Positions 1-7,494 of a stretch of DNA of 27,347 nucleotides are shown here, piece after piece. The notes under the pieces were generated by a model. That model was not told the DNA's origin. It saw only the letters and a program-made list of their open reading frames with translations, and did not search any database. The first letter of the stretch is position 1. Every line of letters begins with the position of its first letter. Source of the DNA: an uncultured Muribaculaceae bacterium (lineage in GTDB: Bacteria; Bacteroidota; Bacteroidia; Bacteroidales; Muribaculaceae); the NCBI GenBank assembly GCA_910578665.1, contig CAJTQU010000026.1, forward strand, positions 1 through 27,347. Direction: 5' to 3'. Position numbers and translations under genes: made by a program.

Positions 1-18
1 TGTTGTTGTATCTTATTG

Positions 19-34
19 ATATTCAATTGAATAT
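19..34. repeat. Perfect 16-bp palindrome
   Basis: The sixteen bases equal their own reverse complement (ATATT, CAATTG, AATAT). It lies about 40 bases beyond the 3' end of the minus-strand gene. It could be a protein-binding site or a weak hairpin. In the minus direction there is no T-run after it, so it is not a convincing intrinsic terminator. Confidence 0.45.
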
Positions 35-75
35 GCAAATTTTACCGAACTATTGTAACTATAAAGTGTATGAAT

Positions 76-918
76 TCAGCGGAGTATCAGTTCAGGATTC
101 CATTGCAGGCCCTTTTCAAGCAACATGAATTTGTGTCTTATCGAGCAGAGGTCTTCGTTGGCTCCGCCGGTTACGTACAGGATGCCTTTTACGGTCTCGC
201 CGGAAGGCAGCGTTTCCGGGATTCTTACGGAAGTGGCAAGACGGTCTCCTTCCGTAGTGGTGGCATATCCCTCCTCGCTTGTTATATTTTTGTCGGATTT
301 GCCGGCGTTAGTGAGCGTGAAAGTTACCTTAAGGTCGTTGCCGTATTTTTCCATGTCTGTTATGCCGAGCCTGATTTCGGTGTCGGTAAACATCCCTCCG
401 GGCCTGTTGTTTGCTTTGTCTGTCGCAACCTCGTGGAACTGCGGTATTGGTATGTTAGTGAAAGTGTAGTCGAAATCCCCGTAATAGTTTCCTGCGTTTG
501 ACTTTTCAGAATCCGGAGCCCGGCCTACGATTTTGATTTTTTTCAAGACTTTCGCATCCAATGGCACATTGTTGATTTCCACGAGTTTCGAAAGGGGGTC
601 GCCGTTATCGGGCACATCGAATTGGAGACGGTGCATGTATGTGGAGATAGGCTCCTCATCGTCGATCCATGCGTATCGGTCGTTGTCGATGCATACGTTT
701 CCGATTTTTTTAGTCCCGGTAGCCTGAAATACGGGATAGAATACTATCTCTTTTCCGCTACGGCGAATACGTGTGTCGTTAAGTGTAACCTTAAGTCCCG
801 GCACTCCGTTTTTGTCGCTGGCCGTATGAACTTCCGCATTCGCATGATTGTCTATGGACATCGCCGTGCATGCTATGGCAACAGCAGTCCAGACCCTGAA
901 TTTTGTAGATTGCTTCAT
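76..918 (-). CDS. Exported protein of unknown function
   Basis: I do not recognise this 280-residue protein. Seen: the N-terminus has a short basic stretch (MKQSTKFR), a hydrophobic core (about residues 9-21) and a plausible signal peptidase I site after ANA near residue 29, so it is probably periplasmic or surface-exposed. The mature part has alternating polar and hydrophobic stretches that look like beta-strands, suggesting one or two beta-sandwich (Ig-like) domains. This is inference. No catalytic motif stands out. I chose the ATG at 916-918 because it begins directly at a normal signal peptide. A GTG six codons upstream (934-936) is also open. It runs opposite to every other gene here and has its own TAACTTTG promoter-like element at 1023-1030, so it is an independent unit rather than part of the polysaccharide operon. 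Confidence 0.75.
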   Translation of the reverse strand: MKQSTKFRVWTAVAIACTAMSIDNHANAEVHTASDKNGVPGLKVTLNDTRIRRSGKEIVFYPVFQATGTKKIGNVCIDNDRYAWIDDEEPISTYMHRLQFDVPDNGDPLSKLVEINNVPLDAKVLKKIKIVGRAPDSEKSNAGNYYGDFDYTFTNIPIPQFHEVATDKANNRPGGMFTDTEIRLGITDMEKYGNDLKVTFTLTNAGKSDKNITSEEGYATTTEGDRLATSVRIPETLPSGETVKGILYVTGGANEDLCSIRHKFMLLEKGLQWNPELILR

Positions 919-1022
919 ATCAGAAACACATTGCACTGAAGTCCTTTGGATTGAAGCTTGATGTGGTCTTAAAACGGCAGGACTTCGTTGGCCGCTTTTA
1001 TCTCATCATTGACTATCAATCG

Positions 1023-1030
1023 CAAAGTTA
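1023..1030 (-). promoter_or_regulatory. Putative Bacteroidota promoter, -7 element
   Basis: Read on the minus strand, these bases are TAACTTTG, an exact match to the Bacteroidota TAnnTTTG consensus, followed by CG. It sits about 105 bases upstream of the exported-protein start. The upstream -33 TTTG is poor; only a TTTTAG-like stretch near 1046-1051 is present. Confidence 0.5.
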
Positions 1031-1244
1031 AGAAAAAATGTTTTACTAAAAAAGTTTTCTAATTCGAAAGTTACGTTACGAATCAACGGAAAGAAAATGA
1101 AATTCAAAGTATGCCAATAGAATGCGTTGTAATCACAAGTGCCGCCGCTGATTAATCGTGCCGCCGAATGCTGGAAAGCAGGCTCACGGGCTGGATACTA
1201 AATAATAACTGTAATTTGTATGTTTCTGTGTAAGAAATATTTTG

Positions 1245-1252
1245 TACCTTTG
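1245..1252 (+). promoter_or_regulatory. Putative Bacteroidota promoter, -7 element
   Basis: TACCTTTG matches TAnnTTTG exactly. A TTTC at 1223-1226 lies 18 bases upstream and could serve as an imperfect -33 element. It would start a transcript near 1259, about 60 bases before the ATG at 1319. That argues for the 1319 start over the open start at 1220, which would lie inside the promoter. Confidence 0.45.
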
Positions 1253-1318
1253 CCGCTATCTCATTTGCCTGTCTTTGCAATGCAGGCTACGATACTAAAC
1301 AGAGAGATTGCATTGAAG

Positions 1319-1733
1319 ATGATAAATAAAAGTATAACTGATATTGTTGCGGTGATAAGCATGCTAGTGGCACTTGTTACCGGATTTATGCTGCACAACG
1401 AAATACATCACAGTCATATATACCATGATGTGCGACTTTGGAGCCTGCAACGAAACCTCTGGACTTGTCTGGATGGTTATTATGGTATTGCACTGTGTGC
1501 AGCATACTCCTTGGTTTAAGAATTACACAAAAATACCGTTGAGGCATAAGGCTGTATCGACACTTCTTCTGGTATTATCAGTGCTGATAGCTATATCCGG
1601 TTTATTACTGATGTTCGGCAGCCGTTCACAATTCATTTCTATATTCCATTATGTGTTAGGCATAATATTTACGTTGGCAGTGGTGTATCATGTGATCCGA
1701 AGGTGGAAGGCATTCAGATATTTGTTTAAATAA
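1319..1733 (+). pseudogene. DUF4405-like small membrane protein, frameshifted
   Basis: Two overlapping frames together make one small membrane protein of about 138 residues. The first part (from ATG 1319) reads MINKSITDIV, then a hydrophobic helix (VISMLVALVTGFML) and HNEIHHSHIY up to VRLWSL. The continuation lies one base out of frame: ETSGLVWMVIMVLH, a KNYTKIPLRHK loop, two more hydrophobic helices, and a basic end (RRWKAFRYLFK). Removing one base from the CAAC at 1448-1451 joins them as SLH(or Q)ETSGLVW without a gap. The histidine-rich, four-helix layout resembles DUF4405 proteins, which look like cytochrome-b-type membrane proteins; that family call is from memory. The shift could be a real inactivating mutation or a sequencing or assembly error. 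Unbroken, it would probably sit in an operon with the gene at 1773. Confidence 0.7.
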
Positions 1734-1772
1734 ATATATATGTAACTAGACAAATGTCCTGCATCTATTTCT

Positions 1773-2300
1773 ATGAATTTCAGAGGTTTATTGTGCAAAA
1801 GGGTTTTTAGACATGAAATACTGTATTTGTGTTCAGTTATCAGAAATTTAGACAATGACAGATCGATAGAAACTCTTTATAACCTTGTTGCAGATGATGA
1901 TGACAGGGTGGCTTACAATGCCTTGTGGATCTTTTCTCATTTGACAACTGAGGATAGTCGCTGGTTACTGAAACGTCGGAATGAACTGATTGACCAGTTG
2001 CTGGTAGAGGCGCATGTGGGAAAGAAAAGACTTATTCTTACATTGTTGGAACGCCAGCCTGTAGAAAAAGAAAATATTCGCACAGACTATCTTGATTTTT
2101 GCCTATCCAGCATCAATTCGGCAGAACCATACGCCATCAGAGCGTTATGCCTTAAACAAGCCTTTGCCCAATGCCGGCATTATCCAGAGTTGGTGCAAGA
2201 ACTCATCGCATGCATCAACATGATGGAACCCTTCGAAATATCCCCAGGACTGAGATCTGCACGTAACAACATTCTGAAACAGCTCGCTAAATCCAAGTAA
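1773..2300 (+). CDS. HEAT-repeat-like helical protein, function unknown
   Basis: This is a 175-residue soluble protein with no signal peptide and no membrane segment. The sequence is rich in paired amphipathic helices. The stretch LYNLVADDDDRVAYNALWIFSHL (about residues 36-58) looks like a HEAT or Armadillo-type repeat, with further helix pairs up to residue 173. Such folds usually bind proteins or DNA; nothing here shows enzymatic activity. It starts at an ATG 39 bases after the broken DUF4405-like gene and probably shares its promoter. About 35-60 bases downstream, 2334-2358 contains a small inverted repeat (TAAC/GTTA) followed by GTTTTT. This could be a weak terminator separating it from the polysaccharide operon. 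Confidence 0.65.
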   Translation: MNFRGLLCKRVFRHEILYLCSVIRNLDNDRSIETLYNLVADDDDRVAYNALWIFSHLTTEDSRWLLKRRNELIDQLLVEAHVGKKRLILTLLERQPVEKENIRTDYLDFCLSSINSAEPYAIRALCLKQAFAQCRHYPELVQELIACINMMEPFEISPGLRSARNNILKQLAKSK

Positions 2301-2455
2301 TCCTCATCCATCCCTTGTACCTACTCTTCGAAAACTAACGTCCGTTAACAATCGTTTTTAAACAGCCTCTTAAGCTTCTAAAAAGTAAACCACCTCTAAG
2401 ACCCTATTTTGAATTTTTTTTTGTTCGCAACATTCTATATTTCAAGAATTGTTTG

Positions 2456-2463
2456 TAACTTTG
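2456..2463 (+). promoter_or_regulatory. Probable promoter of the polysaccharide operon, -7 element
   Basis: TAACTTTG is an exact match to the Bacteroidota TAnnTTTG consensus and is followed by CG, as in the minus-strand element at 1023-1030. No good -33 TTTG lies at the usual spacing; the nearest TTTG is at 2420-2423, about ten bases too far. The start site would be near 2470. Confidence 0.55.
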
Positions 2464-2479
2464 CGCCCAAATCCAAGAC

Positions 2480-2494
2480 TCTCTTAGAAAGAGA
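2480..2494 (+). promoter_or_regulatory. Small hairpin at the start of the leader
   Basis: TCTCTT and AAGAGA pair perfectly around an AGA loop. It falls about 10 bases after the predicted transcription start, so it could stabilise the 5' end or act in antitermination. Confidence 0.35.
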
Positions 2495-2608
2495 TATGGA
2501 TAAATAAATCAGTCAACAGATGAGAATAAAATGACCAGAGTAAGAGTGCAAAAGCGAAGTAACTCTATCTCAGGACAACCGTCTTTCTTTTTAACCAGTC
2601 TTTATAAC

Positions 2609-2641
2609 TGCTTGAAGATCAGCAATGACTGAGCACAAGCA
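2609..2641 (+). promoter_or_regulatory. Two-part hairpin in the upxY leader
   Basis: The outer stem is TGCTTG (2609-2614) with CAAGCA (2636-2641). The inner stem is TCAG (2619-2622) with CTGA (2629-2632) around a CAATGA loop. It lies 35 bases upstream of the upxY start and has no T-run, so it is not an intrinsic terminator. It could be a recognition or pausing element for the UpxY antiterminator. That role is inferred from position only. Confidence 0.35.
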
Positions 2642-2676
2642 GGACTTGGAAAATTGCTTATAGTCCATAAAATCCG

Positions 2677-3216
2677 ATGGAATTGTCTGAAAAACAATGG
2701 TTTGTTATGCGCGATTTGAAGCGCAGAAACGCCAACTCTCTAGCCGTTCACGAGTTGGCAAAAGCGGGGCTTGAAGTGTTCACTCCGATGACGCAGATGA
2801 TAATGACCATTGGTGGACGGCGGCAGCGGAGGGATGTACCGGTTATTCAGGATTTATTATTTGTTCACGAAACAAAGGCTGCTCTCGATCAGCATGTGGA
2901 GCGTAATCCCACGCTCCAGTACCGCTACCAGTTCGGCAAGTCGATAAATGAGCCGATGACTGTACGCGCGGAGGAGATGAACCGATTCATCTTTGCCGTC
3001 AACAACTCCGCATCAACCTTATATTATAAGCCCGGCGAACTCACCAAAGCCATGTGCGGCAAGAGAATCCGTATAGTCGGCGGTGTGCTTGACTCTTTTG
3101 AGGGATGCCTCTTATCGATGAAAGGCATGAGAAAACGCCGTCTGATTATTGAATTGCCAACGTTGATAACAGCTGCTGTTGAGGTGCAGCCTGAATTCAT
3201 CCAACTGGTACAGTAA
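2677..3216 (+). CDS. upxY: UpxY-family transcription antiterminator (NusG paralogue)
   Basis: The 179-residue protein has a NusG N-terminal domain beginning at QWFVMRDLKRRN (residues 7-18). It continues with the family pattern of an EL.K.GLEVFTP strand and a basic loop GGRRQRR (46-52). A C-terminal KOW-like segment GKRIRI..GVLDSFEG occupies residues 128-143. In Bacteroides fragilis, UpxY proteins bind RNA polymerase at their own operon leader and allow transcription through the long capsule operon; each acts mainly on its own locus. Being first in the operon, behind a long leader, fits that role. No UpxZ gene, the usual partner that inhibits heterologous UpxY proteins, follows. The start is an ATG; the upstream leader is closed in this frame. 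Confidence 0.88.
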   Translation: MELSEKQWFVMRDLKRRNANSLAVHELAKAGLEVFTPMTQMIMTIGGRRQRRDVPVIQDLLFVHETKAALDQHVERNPTLQYRYQFGKSINEPMTVRAEEMNRFIFAVNNSASTLYYKPGELTKAMCGKRIRIVGGVLDSFEGCLLSMKGMRKRRLIIELPTLITAAVEVQPEFIQLVQ

Positions 3217-3655
3217 TCAGTTCCTACTATTGCCGAAGGCGTGTCATTTTGTTTTATATTTCAATTATAATGTTTTTTCTATGAAGTGCCCCATGCGTCC
3301 GTTTTCCTTCTATTTACGGAAGAATTTTCAGATCAACGGCCATTTAGGGAAGATATGCCATTGACAATCGTTTGCCAACAGACAGAGAACGGCTTAAAAG
3401 ACTGATTGCAAAGAATATTTTGTTTCTATAGGACCATTGTCTCTCGGTCATATGTGCTGATAGAAGATAATTTTATGCATACAGATTTTTTCTCTTTCAA
3501 ACACTCCGGTTGGGGATGCCCATAATATTTAATTTGGTTTAAAAGTAAACATACTCTTATACTTACTGAAAATTTTTAAATTTTAGCGGAAACTGCTTCT
3601 TTGGCGGCTTCCAATGATTCACACGTCAAATTTACACGCTTACATTAAATACTCC
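3217..3655 (+). other. Long spacer with no clear gene
   Basis: About 440 AT-rich bases separate upxY from ugd, which is unusual in this otherwise tightly packed operon. UpxZ would normally lie here. One short open stretch (about 3350-3432, ending in TAG) reads RYAIDNRLPTDRERLKRLIAK and looks coding-like, but it is preceded by stops, so it is at best a gene remnant. TTTG at 3533-3536, followed 21 bases later by TATACTTA, could be a weak internal promoter. Confidence 0.4.
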
Positions 3656-4975
3656 ATGGGATCGAATTATCGAATAGCAGTAGCTGGAACTGGCTATGTC
3701 GGTCTAAGTATTGCGACATTATTGGCTCAAAACAATCATGTGACCGCGGTAGATATAATTCCAGAAAGAATTGAGTCAATCAACAACAAGAGGTCTCCCA
3801 TTCAGGATGAGTATATCCAAAAATATTTTTTGGATATAGACTTAGACTTATCTGCGACACTTGATGGTTCTGAGGCATATAGAAGAGCCGATTTTGTAGT
3901 TATTGCAGCGCCGACAAATTACGACCCTGCAATGAATTATTTCGACACACATTGTATCGAAGATATTATCGATTTGGTGCTAAGCGTTAATCCAGATGCT
4001 GTGATGGTGATAAAGTCAACCATTCCGGTTGGCTATTGTCGCAGCCTGTATGTAAAATATGCGGCAAGGGGTGTCAGACGGTTCAATCTGCTGTTTTTTC
4101 CTGAGTTTCTGCGTGAGAGCAAAGCGCTTTACGACAATTTGTATCCATCGCGGATTATCGTGGGTGTTCCGAAACTTATTGACAAGCCGGAATTTGCTGA
4201 TGAGAATGCGGCTATTATGGCTGTTACCGATATAGAGAGGCTTGAGAGCGCGGCGCGTGTCTTTGTTGGTCTGCTGAAGGAGGGAGCTTTGAAAGAAGAT
4301 ATCGCAGTGCTGTATATGGGGATGAAAGAAGCAGAGGCGGTGAAACTCTTTGCCAATACCTATCTGGCTCTGCGTGTGAGTTATTTCAACGAACTCGACA
4401 CGTATGCCGAAGTAAAGGGACTCGATTCCCGGGCTATAATTGAGGGTATCGGCCTTGATTCGCGCATTGGTATGCATTATAATAATCCGTCGTTCGGCTA
4501 CGGCGGCTACTGCCTGCCCAAGGATACCAAGCAGCTTTTGGCCAACTACGAGGATGTGCCACAGTGTATGATGAGTGCTATTGTGGAGAGTAATCGCACT
4601 CGCAAGGATTTCATCGCCGACCAGGTGTTGCGCATGGCAAGCTACTACGACAATAACGATGCCAACACTTATGGTCAGGTATCGGGGTCCCAATGTATAA
4701 TCGGAGTGTACCGCCTGGCGATGAAGTCAAACTCTGACAACTTTCGCCAAAGTAGCATACAAGGCGTAATGAAACGCATCAAGGCCAAAGGCGCGACCGT
4801 GATAATTTATGAACCGACGCTCGAGGATGGAACAACTTTCTTCGGTAGTGTGGTTGTGAATGACATATGTCGTTTTAAGCAACTTTCAGACGCCATCATA
4901 GCCAATCGTGCCTCGGACGAACTTGCGGATGTAGCGGATAAGGTGTATACTCGCGATATTTATAACCGGGATTAG
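3656..4975 (+). CDS. ugd: UDP-glucose 6-dehydrogenase
   Basis: This cytosolic NAD-dependent enzyme oxidises UDP-glucose to UDP-glucuronate in two steps. The 439-residue protein begins MGSNYRIAVAGTGYVG, a Rossmann dinucleotide-binding motif GxGxxG at residues 11-16. It continues with the conserved STIPVG block, FFPEFLRE (about residues 148-155), KLFANTYLALRVSYFNE (about 230-246) and the active-site block FGYGGYCLPKDTKQL with catalytic cysteine 286. The length and three-domain layout fit Ugd; the related UDP-ManNAc and GDP-mannose dehydrogenases are less likely given these blocks. I chose the ATG at 3656 because the glycine motif follows directly; an open ATG at 3614 would add 14 unrelated residues. 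As the only sugar-nucleotide dehydrogenase here, it suggests glucuronate (or a derivative) in the glycan. Confidence 0.88.
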   Translation: MGSNYRIAVAGTGYVGLSIATLLAQNNHVTAVDIIPERIESINNKRSPIQDEYIQKYFLDIDLDLSATLDGSEAYRRADFVVIAAPTNYDPAMNYFDTHCIEDIIDLVLSVNPDAVMVIKSTIPVGYCRSLYVKYAARGVRRFNLLFFPEFLRESKALYDNLYPSRIIVGVPKLIDKPEFADENAAIMAVTDIERLESAARVFVGLLKEGALKEDIAVLYMGMKEAEAVKLFANTYLALRVSYFNELDTYAEVKGLDSRAIIEGIGLDSRIGMHYNNPSFGYGGYCLPKDTKQLLANYEDVPQCMMSAIVESNRTRKDFIADQVLRMASYYDNNDANTYGQVSGSQCIIGVYRLAMKSNSDNFRQSSIQGVMKRIKAKGATVIIYEPTLEDGTTFFGSVVVNDICRFKQLSDAIIANRASDELADVADKVYTRDIYNRD

Positions 4976-5024
4976 ATAGGGATTGTTCACTTACAAATTT
5001 AATAAATATCGTACTTAACGAAGT

Positions 5025-5963
5025 ATGGATTTAATATCGATAATCGTTCCTATTTTTAATTCCGAGCGATATTTAGAGCGAAGTATTGAGTCATTGCTAA
5101 GACAAGACTATCAAAATACTGAAATAATTCTTGTCAACGATGGTTCGACAGACAACTCTCTTTCAATTTGTGAACGATATGCTACTGACTACCCTCAGAA
5201 GGTCAGAATCATAAAACAAGAAAACCAGGGAGCCTCAATTGCGCGCAAAAACGGGATAGCTAATGCAAACGGAGAATATTTGGTATTCGCCGATAGTGAT
5301 GATTATGTTTCAACTGAATATGTGTCGGCATTGTATAAAGCAATCCGAAAACATAGTACAAGTGTTGCCTTGTGTCCGATGAAACGTGTTGAGATTGGGG
5401 ATGTTCCATCGTTTGTAGAAGCAAAATCTTCATATTGTATGCCAAAGTGCGAATTAATGCAACGCTTTTTCAAATATGAATTTTGGGGATATCCAGGAGG
5501 TTGCTATAGCAAAAAGTTATTTGATAATATAATTTTTCCAACAGCTACGATAAATGAGGATTATTATGTTAAGGCGCAGCTGTTTGCTAAGCAGGATTCC
5601 GTGGCATATATTGATAGTGCTCTTTATTGTTATGAACAGCACAAGGGTAGTTTGTCCAAGCAGCCATTATCAATACGTGCGCTTGGCGAATTTGACAACA
5701 CCGTGGCGACCTGGGAATTTATAAGTCATAATACACCAAAATATTCGCGGCATGCTTTATCGATAGCGTCGGAGGCTGCTTGCAAATGGCTTGGTGCCTT
5801 GAACAGCGCACGCGTTATCGCTCCACCGATAGCATTATACAAAAAAATAATCATAAGATTTATAAACAAAAACCTATTTAAAATCTTATTTAATCCTCAT
5901 TTGCTTTGGAAGATAAAAATAGTGATATTATACAACTACATTAGAGCCAATTACCCAAAATAA
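5025..5963 (+). CDS. Family 2 glycosyltransferase
   Basis: A 312-residue inverting glycosyltransferase with the GT-A fold, acting at the inner membrane face on the lipid-linked repeat unit. Seen: SIIVPIFNSERYLERSIESL at the N-terminus, NDGSTDNS (residues 38-45, nucleotide binding), ENQGASIARKNG (66-77), and the metal-binding DSDD at 90-93. A C-terminal region with a few hydrophobic segments and a basic end (about 270-312) may touch the membrane. The donor and acceptor sugars cannot be read from sequence. It lies 49 bases after ugd, leaving room for a leader but no obvious promoter. Confidence 0.88.
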   Translation: MDLISIIVPIFNSERYLERSIESLLRQDYQNTEIILVNDGSTDNSLSICERYATDYPQKVRIIKQENQGASIARKNGIANANGEYLVFADSDDYVSTEYVSALYKAIRKHSTSVALCPMKRVEIGDVPSFVEAKSSYCMPKCELMQRFFKYEFWGYPGGCYSKKLFDNIIFPTATINEDYYVKAQLFAKQDSVAYIDSALYCYEQHKGSLSKQPLSIRALGEFDNTVATWEFISHNTPKYSRHALSIASEAACKWLGALNSARVIAPPIALYKKIIIRFINKNLFKILFNPHLLWKIKIVILYNYIRANYPK

Positions 5964-6033
5964 GCTAATATTGGTGACAACAGGCACCAGTGAATATTCT
6001 ATAATCTATTTTGAACGATAAACTATAAAAGCT

Positions 6034-7494
6034 GTGAGTGGTACAAGGGACACTATGTTCTCAGGAATGATCTGGACATTCCTAAGACAATCATCACTTC
6101 AAATATTTAGTATCGCAGAGGGCATAATACTTGCACGCATATTATCTCCAAAAGATTACGGTCTTGTAGCAATGCCTGCTATATTTATGGCAATCTCAGG
6201 CTGCTTTATTGATTCGGGGTTTGCTACAGCGCTTGTGCGTGATAAGACTCGTAAGGCAATTGATTATTCAACTGTGTTTGTGACAACAGTTTTCATGACA
6301 GCTTTTTTCTCATTATTATTATGCCTCTGTTCGGGATATATTGCTGATTTTTATAATGAACCAATACTTAAGACGATAGTTTGTGCCAATGCGGTATTGC
6401 TTTTCTTGAATTCGTTTTTGTCAATACAAAATACAAGGTTGACAATAAAGCTTGATTTTAAAGCGCAAAATATCATACGAACAGTAACAAACATTGTCAT
6501 TGGCATAGTCGTAATTATATGTGCGCTTTGTGGTATGGGAATCTGGTCTTTGGTATGGCCAAACTTTATAATGCCATTTCTAAACGGGTATCTGTATTAT
6601 CGCCACGATCGATGGTTTCCTGGTTTCAAATTTTCATGGCGAGTGTGGCGAAAATACTTTTCCTTTGGGTCAAAGTTGTTAATATCAAATCTCGTTTCAG
6701 TCATATACGATAATCTGTATCCGATGGTAATAGGAAAAAAATTTCCTGCGGCAGATTTAGGCTATTTTACCAAAGCTAGCTCTTATGCAGAATTGCCTTC
6801 ATATACAATCCGTACGATAGTCGGACCAGTTGCGTACCCGGTGATGAGTGCTATAGAGAAAGAGGAGGAGCTCCGAACGAGTTATCTGCGGCTTGTCGCT
6901 CTGTCGTGCTATTTGGTTTTTCCCCTTGTGTTTGGTATGGCAATATTGGCCAAGCCATTCATAATGGTTTTAATTACAGAGAAATGGGCTCCGGCGATAG
7001 TTTTTCTTCAATTGCTGTGCTTCGCCAGGATGTGGGGACCATTTGTTGTTCTGAGTAAGGATTTCTTACAGGTTAAAGGTCGGTCGGATTTATTTATGAA
7101 AATTGAGCTTATAACTAAAGCACTGAGCATATTGGCATTAGTAATATGCATTCCGATAGGGATAAAAGCAATGTGTGTCGGGCTTGTAATAACATCGGTA
7201 TTCAGCATGTTGGTAAATCTTATGTATGTGAATAAGGTAGGTGGTTTTTCAGTAAAAACTCAGCTAAAAAATATAGCTCCATCGATAATTTATTCAAGTT
7301 CAATGGGCTTGATAATCTACCTGGTAATATTACAGCTTCAATCGTATGCTGCACAGCTGATAGTGGGTATAGTAATCGGAATTATTTATTATATTTTTAT
7401 TTCAAAAGTCACAAAATCACGTGACTATAAATCAGTAATGTCAATTGTAAAAGAGAAGATTGTTAAAAGGTTTGTTAAAAAGTCATGGTCATGA
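6034..7494 (+). CDS. wzx: Wzx-type polysaccharide flippase (MOP/PST family)
   Basis: An integral inner-membrane protein of 486 residues with about 12-14 hydrophobic helices, which would flip undecaprenyl-linked repeat units to the periplasm. The N-terminal block SGMIWTFLRQSSLQIFSIAEG, then ILARILSPKDYGLVAM (about residues 32-47), FIDSGFATALVRDKTR (about 58-73) and KLLISNLVSVIYDNLYPMVIG (about 211-231) are typical of the WzxC-like branch of this superfamily. The start is GTG at 6034; relatives usually begin about ten residues before the SGM.W motif, which favours it over the ATG at 6055. The stop overlaps the next start as ATGA (7491-7494), suggesting translational coupling. Confidence 0.9.
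   Translation: MSGTRDTMFSGMIWTFLRQSSLQIFSIAEGIILARILSPKDYGLVAMPAIFMAISGCFIDSGFATALVRDKTRKAIDYSTVFVTTVFMTAFFSLLLCLCSGYIADFYNEPILKTIVCANAVLLFLNSFLSIQNTRLTIKLDFKAQNIIRTVTNIVIGIVVIICALCGMGIWSLVWPNFIMPFLNGYLYYRHDRWFPGFKFSWRVWRKYFSFGSKLLISNLVSVIYDNLYPMVIGKKFPAADLGYFTKASSYAELPSYTIRTIVGPVAYPVMSAIEKEEELRTSYLRLVALSCYLVFPLVFGMAILAKPFIMVLITEKWAPAIVFLQLLCFARMWGPFVVLSKDFLQVKGRSDLFMKIELITKALSILALVICIPIGIKAMCVGLVITSVFSMLVNLMYVNKVGGFSVKTQLKNIAPSIIYSSSMGLIIYLVILQLQSYAAQLIVGIVIGIIYYIFISKVTKSRDYKSVMSIVKEKIVKRFVKKSWS

Larger units (their letters stand above)
919..1318. other. Divergent intergenic region
   Basis: This 400-base gap separates the minus-strand exported-protein gene from the plus-strand membrane-protein remnant. 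It holds promoter-like elements for both directions (separate entries). It also contains two copies of GTGCCGCCG (1139-1147 and 1158-1166) and a 5-bp inverted repeat ATTCG/CGAAT (1062-1066 and 1079-1083) that could be an operator. I see no gene in it. Confidence 0.6.
2301..2676 (+). other. Promoter and leader region of the polysaccharide operon
   Basis: The gap of 376 bases has no gene. It contains a possible weak terminator of the upstream gene (2334-2358), an AT-rich stretch, a good -7 promoter element (2456-2463), and then about 205 bases of apparently untranslated leader with two hairpins (2480-2494 and 2609-2641). A long leader before upxY is typical of Bacteroides capsule loci, where UpxY acts on the leader to prevent early termination. 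I looked for inverted repeats flanking the promoter, the mark of an invertible promoter, and saw none. Confidence 0.6.

Noticed and set aside
2301..2676. Invertible (phase-variable) capsule promoter
   Set aside because: Bacteroides capsule promoters are often flanked by inverted repeats bound by a recombinase. I found none around 2456-2463, and no invertase gene is present.
3179..3364. Small gene overlapping the end of upxY
   Set aside because: It has a poor start inside upxY, a sequence without family resemblance, and a composition like a spacer.
4016..4693. Open frame of 225 codons on the minus strand opposite ugd
   Set aside because: It lies entirely inside a well-supported dehydrogenase gene, has no recognisable domain, and is a by-product of codon use on the other strand.
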